A program made the position numbers and the translations under genes. Below are positions 21,458-30,823 of a DNA stretch of 64,000 nucleotides, one piece after another. Within the stretch, counting starts at the first letter, position 1. Each line of letters starts with the position of its first letter. Source of the stretch: Buttiauxella selenatireducens (lineage in GTDB: Bacteria; Pseudomonadota; Gammaproteobacteria; Enterobacterales; Enterobacteriaceae); the NCBI RefSeq assembly GCF_031432975.1, contig NZ_CP133838.1:4526001-4590000 (forward strand). The letters run 5' to 3'. The notes under the pieces are model-generated. The model ran no database searches and was not told where the DNA came from. It saw nothing but the letters and a program-made list of their open reading frames with translations.

Positions 21458-22753
21458 ATGCGAAAGATTAAAGGCTTGCGCTGGTACATGATTGCCCTGG
21501 TTACCATGGGCACCATACTGGGTTATCTGACACGTAATACCATTGCAGCAGCTGCGCCAACCCTGATGCAAGAGCTGCATATTTCCACTCAGCAATATTC
21601 CTACATTATCGCAGCCTATTCGGCTGCCTATACCATTATGCAGCCTGTTGCTGGTTACGCGCTGGATGTACTGGGTACTAAAGTTGGCTACGCCTTCTTC
21701 GCTGTCGCATGGGCAATTTTCTGTGGTGCAACTGCACTCGCGGGAAGCTGGGGTGGCCTGGCCATCGCGCGTGGTGCCGTTGGTGCTGCTGAAGCCGCTA
21801 TGATTCCTGCAGGTCTGAAAGCCAGTAGCGAATGGTTCCCGGCTAAAGAGCGTTCAATCGCAGTGGGTTACTTCAACGTGGGTTCTTCTATCGGCGGCAT
21901 GATTGCTCCACCATTAGTCGTGTGGGCGATTGTGATGCACAGCTGGCAGATGGCATTCATCATCTCTGGCGTGCTGAGCTTTGCATGGGCAATGGCATGG
22001 TTGGTGTTCTACAAACACCCACGTGACCAGAAAAAACTGTCCGATGAAGAACGTGAGTACATCATTGGCGGTCAGGAAGCTCAACACCAGACCAACAACA
22101 GCAAAAAAATGAGCGCCTGGAAAATCGTGCAGAACCGCCAGTTCTGGGGGATTGCTCTGCCACGTTTCCTGGCTGAACCTGCATGGGGTACTTTCAACGC
22201 GTGGATCCCATTGTTCATGTTTAAAGTGTACGGCTTTGACCTGAAACACATTGCGATGTTTGCCTGGATGCCAATGCTGTTTGCTGACCTTGGCTGTATC
22301 GTCGGCGGCTACCTGCCACCGCTGTTCCAACGCGTATTCGGCGTAAACCTGATTGTTTCTCGCAAACTGGTGGTGACCATGGGTGCAATTCTGATGATTG
22401 CTCCAGGTACCATCGGTCTGTTCACCAGTCCGTACGTTGCAATCGCTCTGCTGTGTGTTGGTGGCTTTGCGCACCAATCACTGTCTGGCGCACTGATTAC
22501 ACTGTCTTCTGACGTGTTTGGTCGTAACGAAGTGGCAACAGCGAATGGCCTGACCGGTATGGCGGCCTGGACTGCAAGCACCATGTTTGCTCTGGTGGTG
22601 GGTGCGTTGGCAGATACCATTGGCTTCAGCCCACTGTTTGCTGCTCTGGCGGTGTTCGATATCCTCGGCGCTATCGTTATCTGGACCGTACTGCAAAACA
22701 AACCCATCAGTGAGTTGGAAGACCCGCAAAAACCGAAGCAAGCGCTAGCTTAA
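21458..22753 (+). CDS. exuT: Hexuronate transporter ExuT
   Basis: Proton symporter for galacturonate and glucuronate, of the MFS anion:cation symporter family. The 431 residues start at MRKIKGLRWYMIALV, as in E. coli; the ATG four codons upstream is not needed. It has twelve membrane segments, the family pattern YLTRNTIAAAAPTLM near the N-terminus and RGAVGAAEAAMIPAG in segment 4-5. It supplies uxaC and uxaA and is followed by a terminator and then exuR. Confidence 0.97.
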   Translation: MRKIKGLRWYMIALVTMGTILGYLTRNTIAAAAPTLMQELHISTQQYSYIIAAYSAAYTIMQPVAGYALDVLGTKVGYAFFAVAWAIFCGATALAGSWGGLAIARGAVGAAEAAMIPAGLKASSEWFPAKERSIAVGYFNVGSSIGGMIAPPLVVWAIVMHSWQMAFIISGVLSFAWAMAWLVFYKHPRDQKKLSDEEREYIIGGQEAQHQTNNSKKMSAWKIVQNRQFWGIALPRFLAEPAWGTFNAWIPLFMFKVYGFDLKHIAMFAWMPMLFADLGCIVGGYLPPLFQRVFGVNLIVSRKLVVTMGAILMIAPGTIGLFTSPYVAIALLCVGGFAHQSLSGALITLSSDVFGRNEVATANGLTGMAAWTASTMFALVVGALADTIGFSPLFAALAVFDILGAIVIWTVLQNKPISELEDPQKPKQALA

Positions 22754-22773
22754 TCGGCGTTTCAGTTAGCATT

Positions 22774-22798
22774 AAAAGCCGCCTAATTGGCGGCTTTT
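22774..22798 (+). terminator. exuT terminator
   Basis: AAAAGCCGCC-TAATT-GGCGGCTTTT, a perfect stem flanked by A and T runs, 20 bases after the exuT stop. Confidence 0.9.
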
Positions 22799-22827
22799 GT
22801 GTATCTGGAATATGGAGCCTAACTTTG

Positions 22828-22846
22828 AAAAGTGGTATAACAAATA
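22828..22846. promoter_or_regulatory. Probable ExuR operator upstream of exuR
   Basis: AAAAGTGGTATAACAAATA carries the GGTATAAC core of ExuR/UxuR sites and lies about 35 bases before the exuR start, as for autoregulation. Confidence 0.5.
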
Positions 22847-22879
22847 AGGTTAACCGCAGGATCTTTCCCGGAGCTACAG

Positions 22880-23656
22880 ATGGATATTATGGAACCACGT
22901 CGTCTTTATCAGCAATTGGCTGCTGAGCTTAAACAACGCATCGAAAACGGTGTGTATTTGGTTGGTGAAAAACTCCCGGCCGAGCGCTTTATTGCTGAAG
23001 AAAAGAACGTGAGCCGCACTGTGGTTCGTGAAGCCATTATCATGCTAGAAGTCGAAGGATACGTCGAAGTACGCAAAGGCTCCGGCATCCATGTCATTGC
23101 CAATCAGGCGAAATACACCACGCTTCCAGATGAACAGTTTGAATTCGCAAATTTTGGTCCGTTTGAACTGCTGCAAGCTCGCCAACTGATTGAGAGCAAT
23201 ATCGCTGAATTTGCGGCGACTCAAGTCACCAAGCAAGATATCGTCAAACTCATGGAAATTCAGGAAATGGCGCGTAATGAGCACAATTTCCAGGATTCAG
23301 AATGGGACCTTCATTTCCACACTCAGGTTGCTCTCGCTTCGCAAAATAGCGCCCTCGCCGCCATCGTGGAAAAAATGTGGAGCCAACGTATCCACAACCC
23401 ATACTGGAAGAAACTGCATGAGCATATTGATAAACGCACCGCTGACAACTGGTGTGACGATCACGACCAGATCCTTAAAGCGTTGATTCGTAAAGACCCG
23501 CATGCCGCTAAACTGGCGATGTGGCAACACCTTGAAAACACAAAGCAAATGTTATTTGATGCGACCAGCGATGATTTCGAATTTAATGCTGATCGTTATT
23601 TGTTTGCTGATAATCCGGTGATTCATCTCGATACCGCAACAAACGGGCAAAAATAG
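22880..23656 (+). CDS. exuR: Hexuronate regulon repressor ExuR (GntR/FadR type)
   Basis: Represses uxaCA and exuT until galacturonate or glucuronate derivatives bind. It has 258 residues. The N-terminal winged helix-turn-helix ([17 protein letters not shown] ... [20 protein letters not shown]) is followed by the all-helical FCD ligand domain with HVxD-like metal ligands ([19 protein letters not shown]). It is close to E. coli ExuR throughout, including the C-terminal [20 protein letters not shown]. Confidence 0.96.
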   Translation: MDIMEPRRLYQQLAAELKQRIENGVYLVGEKLPAERFIAEEKNVSRTVVREAIIMLEVEGYVEVRKGSGIHVIANQAKYTTLPDEQFEFANFGPFELLQARQLIESNIAEFAATQVTKQDIVKLMEIQEMARNEHNFQDSEWDLHFHTQVALASQNSALAAIVEKMWSQRIHNPYWKKLHEHIDKRTADNWCDDHDQILKALIRKDPHAAKLAMWQHLENTKQMLFDATSDDFEFNADRYLFADNPVIHLDTATNGQK

Positions 23657-23992
23657 CCATTTTCTCCCGCGAGGGTAAGCAAACCAACCAATAGTGTCAG
23701 CGTTTGTAAATACCCTCGCCAGCACCTCAGTGAGTCATCAAAATCAACCCTCGGCAAAGCATAAATACTGTGACGCCTCACACAGAGCTTTGTTACAATT
23801 AGATGCAATTTCACTGTCGGTGTAAGCTTTGTTTTTCACCTACCGGAACACGTTAAAACGGAACTGTAGCCTGTTCGGGTAATAAGCGGTGGGTTGCAAT
23901 CGGCAACAGCACATTAAAACAACACAAATAATGCCGTGCTTCACCAATCTGACTTTGCTCAGCGGTCATAACCGATGTACCAGGAACACTGA
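23657..23992. other. exuR-yqjA intergenic region with a long imperfect hairpin
   Basis: No gene. GCGAGGGTA (23669-23677) pairs with TACCCTCGC (23711-23719), and GCAAAC with GTTTG inside the loop, giving a long hairpin right after exuR that may end its transcript although no T-run follows. The rest must hold the yqjA promoter. CpxR control of yqjA is known in E. coli, but I cannot place a clear CpxR box. Confidence 0.4.
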
Positions 23993-24655
23993 ATGGAACT
24001 TTTCACGCAATTATTGAACGCTCTATGGAACCAGGATTTTGAAACGCTCGCCAATCCAGGAATGATTGGCATGCTTTACTTCGTATTATTCATGATTTTA
24101 TTCCTTGAAAATGGCCTGCTTCCAGCAGCTTTCTTGCCTGGTGACAGTTTGTTGGTTTTGGTCGGTGTCCTGATTGCCAAAGGGGCAATGGGTTTTCCAG
24201 AAACCGTCATCCTGTTAACCACCGCCGCAAGCCTCGGGTGTTGGCTCAGTTATATTCAAGGACGCTGGCTAGGAAACACGCGCATAGTGCAGAATTGGCT
24301 TTCCCACCTCCCTGCTCACTATCATCAACGCGCGCACAACTTATTCCATAAACATGGCTTGTCTGCGTTACTGATTGGCCGTTTTATTGCTTTTGTTCGT
24401 ACCCTGCTACCCACTATTGCCGGTTTATCAGGTCTGAATAATGCACGCTTCCAGTTTTTCAACTGGATGAGTGGATTGTTATGGGTTCTGATTTTGACCA
24501 CGTTGGGATATCTGCTCGGCAAAACGCCTGTATTCCTGAAATATGAAGATGCATTGATGTCCTGCCTGATGCTGTTACCCGTCGTGTTGCTGGTATTCGG
24601 CCTGATCGGTTCGTTGATTGTGCTTTGGCGTAAAAAATACGGTAGCCGCAGTTAA
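23993..24655 (+). CDS. yqjA: DedA-family membrane protein YqjA
   Basis: An inner-membrane DedA-family protein of 220 residues, the E. coli length. In E. coli it is linked to proton-motive-force maintenance, alkaline and osmotic tolerance, and lipid carrier recycling. Family motifs: [22 protein letters not shown] (residues 38-59) and [20 protein letters not shown] with the essential arginines, and the reentrant and membrane segments. It is followed by mzrA after 11 bases in one operon. Confidence 0.94.
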   Translation: MELFTQLLNALWNQDFETLANPGMIGMLYFVLFMILFLENGLLPAAFLPGDSLLVLVGVLIAKGAMGFPETVILLTTAASLGCWLSYIQGRWLGNTRIVQNWLSHLPAHYHQRAHNLFHKHGLSALLIGRFIAFVRTLLPTIAGLSGLNNARFQFFNWMSGLLWVLILTTLGYLLGKTPVFLKYEDALMSCLMLLPVVLLVFGLIGSLIVLWRKKYGSRS

Positions 24656-24666
24656 GAGGGATAACG

Positions 24667-25044
24667 ATGAAAACACACTTTTTTCGTGGCCTGCGGGCCA
24701 CGACGCTGATCGGTGTTGTTGCTATCGCCGCCATATTGATATGGTCTGGAATGCAACGCACTGAATCAACTCTGGAAATCCGCTCCAGCCAACAAGGTAT
24801 CAGCATGCCTGATGGCTTTTTTGTCTGGCATCATCTTGATGCCAACGGGATCCGCTTCAAAAGCATTACCCCTGAAAACAACTCTTTATTGATCAAGTTT
24901 GATTCAACTGCGCAAAGTGAAGCCGCAAAAGTCGTATTGTACAGAACACTGCCACAGGGTTACGTCATCGCCCAACAAGAAGAAGAAGACAACGCCAGTA
25001 GCTGGCTGACGCGCGTGCTCAACGAAAATATTCGCATCGGTTAA
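24667..25044 (+). CDS. mzrA: EnvZ/OmpR regulon modulator MzrA
   Basis: A 125-residue small bitopic inner-membrane protein (E. coli 127) known to bind EnvZ and connect CpxAR with EnvZ/OmpR. It has one N-terminal membrane segment (TTLIGVVAIAAILIWSGM, residues 12-29) and a periplasmic remainder ending in SWLTRVLNENIRIG. Context is yqjA-mzrA, as in E. coli. Confidence 0.92.
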   Translation: MKTHFFRGLRATTLIGVVAIAAILIWSGMQRTESTLEIRSSQQGISMPDGFFVWHHLDANGIRFKSITPENNSLLIKFDSTAQSEAAKVVLYRTLPQGYVIAQQEEEDNASSWLTRVLNENIRIG

Positions 25045-25212
25045 TCTTTTCCTGAAATCCTAATTTGTTAATAGGGATTGGGTTTTTACTCAATTTCTGA
25101 CTATGCTTGGTCTTACTTATATTGTTAAACCTCACCCTTTTCGCCGTATTTCTGGACTTTATGTGTGCTTAACCTCATGGCTAAACGTACATCACAATGG
25201 AAGGTTTTTATC

Positions 25213-25581
25213 ATGAACACTCGTACCGTATTGGCTATCGCTTTGTTATCTATGACCTCTTTAGCGCAAGCAAACTCGCTATGTAGCGAAAAAGAGCAGG
25301 ATATACAGCGTGAAATTGGCTATGCGGAGAAGCATCATAATCAAAGCCGTGTTGATGGGCTTAACAAAGCGTTGAAAGAAGTCCGCGCCAATTGTACCGA
25401 CAGCAGTTTACGCGCGGCTCATCAGAAGAAAATCAACGAGCAAAAAGCTGAGATCACCGAACGCAAAGCAGACCTTAAAGAAGCGCGAGCAAAAGGCGAC
25501 GCTGATAAAATTTCTAAGCGTGAACAGAAGCTCTCCGAAGCTGAGCATGAGCTCAAAACTTTACAGGCTCGTGATTACTAA
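25213..25581 (+). CDS. yqjC: Periplasmic DUF1090 protein YqjC
   Basis: A 122-residue secreted protein. I start at MNTRTVLAIALLSMTSLAQA (25213), which gives a proper signal peptide with cleavage after AQA and has AAGG upstream; the ATG at 25165 would place 16 polar residues before it. The mature part holds two conserved cysteines (NSLCSEKEQDIQREIGYAEK, VRANCTDSSLR) and a highly charged coiled-coil tail (KAEITERKADLKEARAKGD). Function unknown. First gene of yqjCDEK. Confidence 0.9.
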   Translation: MNTRTVLAIALLSMTSLAQANSLCSEKEQDIQREIGYAEKHHNQSRVDGLNKALKEVRANCTDSSLRAAHQKKINEQKAEITERKADLKEARAKGDADKISKREQKLSEAEHELKTLQARDY

Positions 25582-25630
25582 ATTCCTTCAATAAAAGTTA
25601 CCGCCAAACTTCAAAGACCTGGAGAAAATT

Positions 25631-25936
25631 ATGTCAAAAGATACTACATCAGAACACTTGCGCGCTGAGTTGAAATCCCTGGCAGATACCCTGGAAGAAG
25701 TGCTGAGTGCATCGACGGACAAGTCTAAGTCCGAACTCGAAAGACTGCGTGGCAAAGCGGAAAAAGCATTGAAAGAAAGCCGCGTACGTCTGGGTGATAC
25801 CGGCGACGTGATTGCCAAACAAACACGTGAAGCGGCTGCCAAAGCTGACGATTATGTCCGTGAAAATCCATGGACCGGCGTGGGCATTGGTGCGGCGATT
25901 GGCGTCGTGCTCGGTGTTTTGCTGACTCGTCGTTAA
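25631..25936 (+). CDS. yqjD: Membrane-anchored ribosome-binding protein YqjD
   Basis: A 101-residue member of the ElaB/YqjD (DUF883) family. It has a helical cytoplasmic part and a C-terminal membrane anchor with glycines (TGVGIGAAIGVVLGVLLTRR). E. coli YqjD tethers ribosomes to the membrane in stationary phase. The ribosome site GGAGAA is clear. It lies in operon between yqjC and yqjE. Confidence 0.94.
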   Translation: MSKDTTSEHLRAELKSLADTLEEVLSASTDKSKSELERLRGKAEKALKESRVRLGDTGDVIAKQTREAAAKADDYVRENPWTGVGIGAAIGVVLGVLLTRR

Positions 25937-25938
25937 TT

Positions 25939-26331
25939 ATGCCTGAATCCCATCAAACACAAGGGCCGGGTAAAAGCGTCCTCGGTATAGGCCAACGCCT
26001 CGTCACTATCATTGTTGGGATGGTGGAAACGCGCTTACGCCTTGCGGTGGTTGAGCTTGAAGAGGAGAAAGCTCATCTTGTTCAGCTGCTGCTAATGCTC
26101 GGATTAACCATGCTGTTTGCAGCTTTCGGGTTAATGAGCCTGGTGGTGCTGGTTTTCTGGGCCGTCGAACCGCAGTACCGTCTGAATGCCATGATCGCAA
26201 CGACTGTCGTTTTACTGGCACTGGCGTTGATCGGCGGCATCTGGACGCTGCGTAAATCTCGCCAGTCCACGCTGCTTCGTCATACACGACGCGAGCTGGA
26301 AAATGACCGTGCATTGCTGGAAGATGACTAA
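25939..26331 (+). CDS. yqjE: Phage-holin-fold membrane protein YqjE
   Basis: A 130-residue DUF1469 (holin superfamily III-like) membrane protein. I start at MPESHQTQGPGKSVLG (25939), 2 bases after the yqjD stop. It has two membrane segments (LLMLGLTMLFAAFGLMSLVV and AMIATTVVLLALALIGGIW) between charged ends. Function not established; co-transcribed with yqjD and yqjK. Confidence 0.92.
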   Translation: MPESHQTQGPGKSVLGIGQRLVTIIVGMVETRLRLAVVELEEEKAHLVQLLLMLGLTMLFAAFGLMSLVVLVFWAVEPQYRLNAMIATTVVLLALALIGGIWTLRKSRQSTLLRHTRRELENDRALLEDD

Positions 26332-26333
26332 TC

Positions 26334-26624
26334 ATGAGCAAACGTGAACTTGATAAGCGCAAAGCACTTCTACTCAGCCAGATTCAGCAACAACGGCTGG
26401 ATTTAAGCGCGGGAAGGCGTAACTGGCTTGAGGCGACCGATGCTTATGACCGTGGCTGGAACACGTTATTAAGCTTGCGTAGTTATGCTTTAATCGCCAG
26501 CAGCGTTATGGCTATCTGGACAGTGCGCCACCCAAGTTTTCTGATGCGTTGGGCCAGACGCGGCTTTGGTGCCTGGAGCGCATGGCGCTTGATCCGCAAC
26601 ACAATTCAGCAGCAATACCACTAA
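26334..26624 (+). CDS. yqjK: YqjK-like protein
   Basis: A 96-residue family protein (E. coli 99), function unknown. It has a basic N-terminus (MSKRELDKRKALLLSQIQQQ), a conserved RRNWLEATDAYDRGW block and a hydrophobic segment (YALIASSVMAIWTV). It starts 2 bases after yqjE and closes the operon; a hairpin terminator follows. Confidence 0.9.
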   Translation: MSKRELDKRKALLLSQIQQQRLDLSAGRRNWLEATDAYDRGWNTLLSLRSYALIASSVMAIWTVRHPSFLMRWARRGFGAWSAWRLIRNTIQQQYH

Positions 26625-26631
26625 ATCTTCG

Positions 26632-26660
26632 CGCCGCTTAACCAGCGGCGTTTCTATTAG
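26632..26660 (+). terminator. yqjCDEK terminator
   Basis: CGCCGCT-TAACC-AGCGGCG followed by TTTCTATT, 8 bases after the yqjK stop. Confidence 0.75.
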
Positions 26661-26822
26661 TCAGTATTATTGAAAAACATCGACAGTTTTCCTTGCTAAC
26701 AATCCTTTAACGTCACGTCTATTATCCTCCACATCAACCGCAATCAACGGTAACTACCGGAAATTGCAAAGACAAACATCGCTGGGCTGATAGCACCCAC
26801 AAGAGATTCGCTGGAGAGTAAA

Positions 26823-27215
26823 ATGAAAAAATTAGATGATGCAGGTGTACTGTTAGCTCGTGTCCTGATGCCGATTCTGTTCATCGTTGCGGGCTGGGGC
26901 AAAATTAATGGTTACGCTGGCACTCAACAATATATGGAAGCGATGGGCGTCCCAGGTTTCTTGTTGCCACTGACTATTCTGCTTGAGTTTGGCGGCGGTC
27001 TGGCAATTCTGTTCGGCTTTTTCACTCGTACCACAGCGATTATTACTGCGGTGTTTACCATTCTGACTGCGTTCCTGTTCCACGGTAACTTTGCTGAAGG
27101 CATGAACTCCACCATGTTTATGAAGAACTTCACCATCGCCGGTGGTTACCTGTTACTGGCAATCTTCGGGCCGGGCGCATACAGCATCGACCGTCTGCTG
27201 AAGAAAAACTGGTAA
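26823..27215 (+). CDS. yqjF: DoxX-family membrane protein YqjF
   Basis: A 130-residue inner-membrane protein with four hydrophobic segments, of the DoxX/DoxD-like family (LARVLMPILFIVAGWGKI; LEFGGGLAILFGFFTRTTAII). In E. coli its promoter is induced by aromatic compounds such as dinitrotoluene products through YhaJ, whose gene lies 1.7 kb downstream here. The enzymatic role is not established. Confidence 0.93.
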   Translation: MKKLDDAGVLLARVLMPILFIVAGWGKINGYAGTQQYMEAMGVPGFLLPLTILLEFGGGLAILFGFFTRTTAIITAVFTILTAFLFHGNFAEGMNSTMFMKNFTIAGGYLLLAIFGPGAYSIDRLLKKNW

Positions 27216-27235
27216 GGCTCTATACTGAATTGAAT

Positions 27236-27266
27236 AAAAGCGAAGGTTAATCCCTTCGCTTTTTTG
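27236..27266 (+). terminator. yqjF terminator
   Basis: AAAAGCGAAGG-TTAATC-CCTTCGCTTTTTTG, a strong stem with a T-run. Confidence 0.92.
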
Positions 27267-27295
27267 TTTTTAAGGTCGATGAAGAGGAAAGAAAC

Positions 27296-28288
27296 ATGGG
27301 ACAGCTCATTGATGGCGTCTGGCACGATGTCTGGTACGACACCAAATCAACCGGTGGCAGCTTCAAACGTTCTGAATCAGCGTTTCGCAACTGGTTGACT
27401 GCCGATGGTGAACCCGGCCCGAACGGTAAAGGTGGCTTCGCCGCGGAGAAAGATCGTTACCATCTCTATGTTTCCCTCGCCTGTCCGTGGGCGCATCGCA
27501 CCTTAATCATGCGAGCCTTAAAAGGCCTCGAGTCTTTTATCACGGTTTCGGTGGTAAACCCGCTGATGTTGCAGGATGGCTGGACGTTCGATGACGATTT
27601 CCCGAACGCGACCGGCGATGGCTTATACCAACACGAATATCTCTATCAACTCTATTTGCAAGCCGACCCAAACTACACTGGCCGCGTCACCGTTCCGGTT
27701 TTATGGGATAAGAAAACCCAGACTATCGTCAGTAACGAATCTGCTGAAATCATTCGTATGCTCAATACCGCGTTCGATGCCAAAGGGGCTCGCGCTGGAG
27801 ATTATTATCCTCCGCCGTTACGCAACAAGATTGATGAGCTGAATACCTGGATTTACGACACGATTAATAACGGCGTGTATAAGGCCGGTTTCGCCACCTC
27901 GCAAGAAGCTTATGATGAAGCGGTGACGAAAGTGTTTGAATCGCTGGCTCGCGTTGAGCAAATCCTGGGTCAGCACCGCTATTTAACCGGCGACCAATTT
28001 ACTGAAGCCGATATTCGCCTGTGGACAACCCTGGTTCGTTTCGACCCGGTCTATGTCACTCACTTTAAATGCGATAAACACCGCATTAGCGATTACCTGA
28101 ATGTGTACGGATTCTTGCGGGATATCTACCAAATGCCGGGCATTGCAGAAACCGTCGATTTCGCCCATATACGCAATCACTATTACCGTAGCCATAAAAC
28201 CATTAATCCGACGGGTATTATCTCCATTGGACCTGCGCAAGATTTAAATGAGCCACACGGTCGCGATGAGCGGTTTAATAAAGGTTGA
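27296..28288 (+). CDS. yqjG: Glutathionyl-hydroquinone reductase YqjG
   Basis: A Xi-class glutathione transferase that reduces glutathionyl-hydroquinones. It has 330 residues (E. coli 328). The N-terminal thioredoxin fold carries the catalytic Cys63 in LACPWAHRTL; the C-terminal helical domain has the family's LTGDQFTEADIRLWTTLVRFD. It lies next to yqjF, as in E. coli, but after a terminator. Confidence 0.96.
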   Translation: MGQLIDGVWHDVWYDTKSTGGSFKRSESAFRNWLTADGEPGPNGKGGFAAEKDRYHLYVSLACPWAHRTLIMRALKGLESFITVSVVNPLMLQDGWTFDDDFPNATGDGLYQHEYLYQLYLQADPNYTGRVTVPVLWDKKTQTIVSNESAEIIRMLNTAFDAKGARAGDYYPPPLRNKIDELNTWIYDTINNGVYKAGFATSQEAYDEAVTKVFESLARVEQILGQHRYLTGDQFTEADIRLWTTLVRFDPVYVTHFKCDKHRISDYLNVYGFLRDIYQMPGIAETVDFAHIRNHYYRSHKTINPTGIISIGPAQDLNEPHGRDERFNKG

Positions 28289-28393
28289 TAAAATTCATTC
28301 ACACTATGATTTACGTAAAATCCTTTCATGGCTATTCTTGAAATAGATCACTTAGAGATCAAGTGATTGATGACTACTCAAGGCGGGCTACAA

Positions 28394-28777
28394 ATGGATT
28401 GGTATTTCAAAGTATTAAGAAATTACGTTGGCTTTAGTGGGCGTGCACGCCGCAAAGAATACTGGATGTTCATCCTTGTGAACCTTGTTCTGACAGGGGT
28501 ATTAAGCATTCTGGATAAGATGCTAGGTCTACGCATCGCGGGGGATGAAGGTGCGCTCACCACCATTTACGGTGTGCTCATCATCTTGCCCTACTGGGCT
28601 GTGCAGTTCCGGCGCTTGCACGATACCGATCGTTCAGCCTGGTGGCTTTTACTGCTGTTAATTCCCGTAGTCGGTTGGCTGATTATTCTGGTGTTTAACT
28701 GCCAGAACGGCACACCGGGCGAAAACAAGTTTGGGCGTGATCCAAAAGAAATGGATGCACGACTGGTCAGCGAGTAA
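28394..28777 (+). CDS. yhaH: DUF805 inner-membrane protein YhaH
   Basis: A 127-residue DUF805 protein (E. coli YhaH 121). I start at MDWYFKVLRNYVGFSGRARR (28394), the typical family N-terminus; the ATG at 28367 adds a non-conserved extension. It has three hydrophobic segments and the conserved RRLHDTDRSAWW and GTPGENKFG motifs. Function unknown. Confidence 0.93.
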   Translation: MDWYFKVLRNYVGFSGRARRKEYWMFILVNLVLTGVLSILDKMLGLRIAGDEGALTTIYGVLIILPYWAVQFRRLHDTDRSAWWLLLLLIPVVGWLIILVFNCQNGTPGENKFGRDPKEMDARLVSE

Positions 28778-28804
28778 CAATGGGGGGCGTGGTTCGCCTC
28801 CCCA

Positions 28805-28893
28805 GATATCTATGCCCTAAATAATTCAAGTTGCATCGCGGCGGCAAGAGAACGCGCCAACGCCAACAATGAGACAACTTGAAGTATGACGGG
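28805..28893. repeat. ERIC-like (IRU) intergenic repeat, internally deleted
   Basis: CTATGCCCTAAATAATTCAA ... CAACTTGAAGTATGACGGGT are the conserved ends of the enterobacterial ERIC/IRU palindrome. The usual core (CCCAGTCACTTAC...) is missing, giving about 89 bases instead of 127. It lies between convergent yhaH and yhaJ. Confidence 0.6.
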
Positions 28894-28896
28894 TAT

Positions 28897-29787
28897 TTAT
28901 TTCAATAATTTAGGTATCTCACGCAGGCACCAGGCTTTCGCCTCGCCCATGCTATCGCGTCGCCACGCCATAATAATGTCAATTTCGTTGGTGTACTCAG
29001 GGCTCACCACGCGTAAACGCCCTTCGGCAATATCCTGTTCAACGAAGGGGTAAGGCATTGTCGCCACACCAAGCCCTGCCAACAGCGCCTGACGCTTATC
29101 TTCCATACTACTCACCGTCAGACGCGGCTGTTTCTCCAGTAATCGCACCGTCAACACAGGGCGTTCACGTGCAGTATCCGCCACTGCAATTCCACGATAC
29201 TTAACGCGAGTCACTTCCGAAAGCGGCTCCGGCTCGTTATGAATCGGGTGGTCAGGTGCCGCAACATACACGCTCATCACTTTGTAGAGTTTGCGCGAGT
29301 TGATTTCCGAAGATGAACGGAAGTGCAGATCGGGGGCAATGACAATATCAGCTTGCCCCTGCTCCAGACGCTCCCAGGACCCCGCCAATACTTCGGTAAT
29401 AATCGACAACTGGGTATCCGCTTTATCCGCAAGCTTCTCCACCAAGGGATATAATTTAGTCGCTGGCACCAGTGCTTCAGTCACGATAGTCAGATGTGTT
29501 TCCCAACCCCGAGCCAGCGCTTCGGCATCGGTCGTTAGTTTGTCAGCCGCTTCGAGCAAAACACGCCCACGTTCCAGCAACATACGCCCGACATTAGTAA
29601 ATTTAGTGCGATGGCCAGAACGGTCAAACAACACAACATCCAATTCTTCTTCAAGCTTCTGCATGGTGTAACTCAGTGCCGACGGCACACGCCCCAGCTC
29701 ATCAGCAGCGGCGGCGAAACTCCCACGCCTGTCAATTGCGTCCATTACCCGCAATGCTTCCAGCGTCAATGCTCTCTCTTTAGCCAT
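28897..29787 (-). CDS. yhaJ: LysR-type regulator YhaJ
   Basis: A 296-residue LysR-family activator (E. coli 298). The winged helix-turn-helix is at residues 8-65 (LEALRVMDAIDRRGSFAAAADELGRVPSALSYTM), followed by the inducer-binding domain. It is known to respond to dinitrotoluene degradation products and quinone-like compounds and to act on yqjF and its own locus. It is divergent from yhaK, 106 bases apart. Confidence 0.95.
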   Translation of the reverse strand: MAKERALTLEALRVMDAIDRRGSFAAAADELGRVPSALSYTMQKLEEELDVVLFDRSGHRTKFTNVGRMLLERGRVLLEAADKLTTDAEALARGWETHLTIVTEALVPATKLYPLVEKLADKADTQLSIITEVLAGSWERLEQGQADIVIAPDLHFRSSSEINSRKLYKVMSVYVAAPDHPIHNEPEPLSEVTRVKYRGIAVADTARERPVLTVRLLEKQPRLTVSSMEDKRQALLAGLGVATMPYPFVEQDIAEGRLRVVSPEYTNEIDIIMAWRRDSMGEAKAWCLREIPKLLK

Positions 29788-29893
29788 GGGGTTCTCATTC
29801 AGGAAATTTGAACATACCCAGCAGATTAACTGGCTAACAATGCAGCGTCCAGAGTTTTACCATGGGCCTAGTGTAAAAAGAGGTCAAGAAATT

Positions 29894-30595
29894 ATGATTA
29901 CGCCAAGAACTGCCAAACAATGCGGAAAAGCGGACTATGGATGGCTCCAGGCCCGCTATACATTTTCATTCGGTCACTATTTCGACCCGAAATTGCTGGG
30001 CTATGCTTCGTTGCGCGTACTCAACCAAGAAGTGCTGGCGCCAGGCGCGTCATTCCAGCCGCGTACCTATCCAAAGGTCGATATTCTTAATTTGATTCTG
30101 GAAGGCGAAGCGGAATACCGCGACAGCGAAGGTAACCACGTTCAGGCTAAATCGGGTGAAGCCCTGCTGCTTTCCACCCAACCGGGGCTTAGCTATAGCG
30201 AGCATAATCTCAGTAAAGAAAATTCACTGACACGCATGCAGCTGTGGCTCGATGCATGCCCGGAACGTGAAAATGCGCTGGTGCAAAAAATCACGTTAGC
30301 AAACCAACCGCAGCAATTACTGGCCTCGCCTGATGGTAGCCAGCAGAGCCTGCAATTACGTCAGCAAGTGTGGATTCACCAGATTGAACTCGAGAAAGGC
30401 CAGCAGTTAAGTTTCCAGTTACATGGCCCGCGTGCGTATTTGCAGTCAATTCATGGCACGGTTCATGCGGTTACTTCTACCGAAGAAAAAGAAGGGCTTA
30501 CCTGTGGTGACGGCGCTTTTATTCGTGATGAGGCTAACATTACGCTGGTTGCAGATACCCCATTGCGCGCATTGCTGATAGATTTACCGGTCTGA
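29894..30595 (+). CDS. yhaK: Pirin-like (bicupin) protein YhaK
   Basis: A 233-residue redox-sensitive bicupin, same length as E. coli YhaK, starting at MITPRTAKQCGKADYGWLQA. The start at 29894 is chosen by homology; the long extension to 29786 overlaps the yhaJ promoter. Pirin motifs: FSFGHYFDPKLLGYASLRVL and PRTYPKVDILNLILEGEAEY. It is divergent from yhaJ and probably its target. Confidence 0.94.
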   Translation: MITPRTAKQCGKADYGWLQARYTFSFGHYFDPKLLGYASLRVLNQEVLAPGASFQPRTYPKVDILNLILEGEAEYRDSEGNHVQAKSGEALLLSTQPGLSYSEHNLSKENSLTRMQLWLDACPERENALVQKITLANQPQQLLASPDGSQQSLQLRQQVWIHQIELEKGQQLSFQLHGPRAYLQSIHGTVHAVTSTEEKEGLTCGDGAFIRDEANITLVADTPLRALLIDLPV

Positions 30596-30628
30596 CCAGT
30601 GACAACGTTAGACCAACAGGAGTTATCA

Positions 30629-30811
30629 GTGAGCAAAAAACTGGCTACCCGGAAGAGTACAAAAAAAGCAACGCCATCGCCTGTGGCAGCGGCTGCCATT
30701 GTAACGGCAACCGCTGAATCAGAACTCAGCTACGACGAAATGTTGAACGAGCTGGAAGCCATTGTTATCGACGCGGATGCACGGTTAGCGGAAGAAGAAG
30801 CCACTTTGTAG
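30629..30811 (+). CDS. yhaL: Small protein YhaL
   Basis: A 60-residue protein starting at GTG 30629 (MSKKLATRKSTKK), 11 bases after an AGGAG site. It has a basic, Ala/Thr-rich N-terminus and an acidic helical C-terminus (YDEMLNELEAIVIDADARLAEEEATL) like E. coli YhaL. Function unknown. It follows yhaK by 33 bases. Confidence 0.85.
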   Translation: MSKKLATRKSTKKATPSPVAAAAIVTATAESELSYDEMLNELEAIVIDADARLAEEEATL

Positions 30812-30823
30812 CATCCCGTTTTA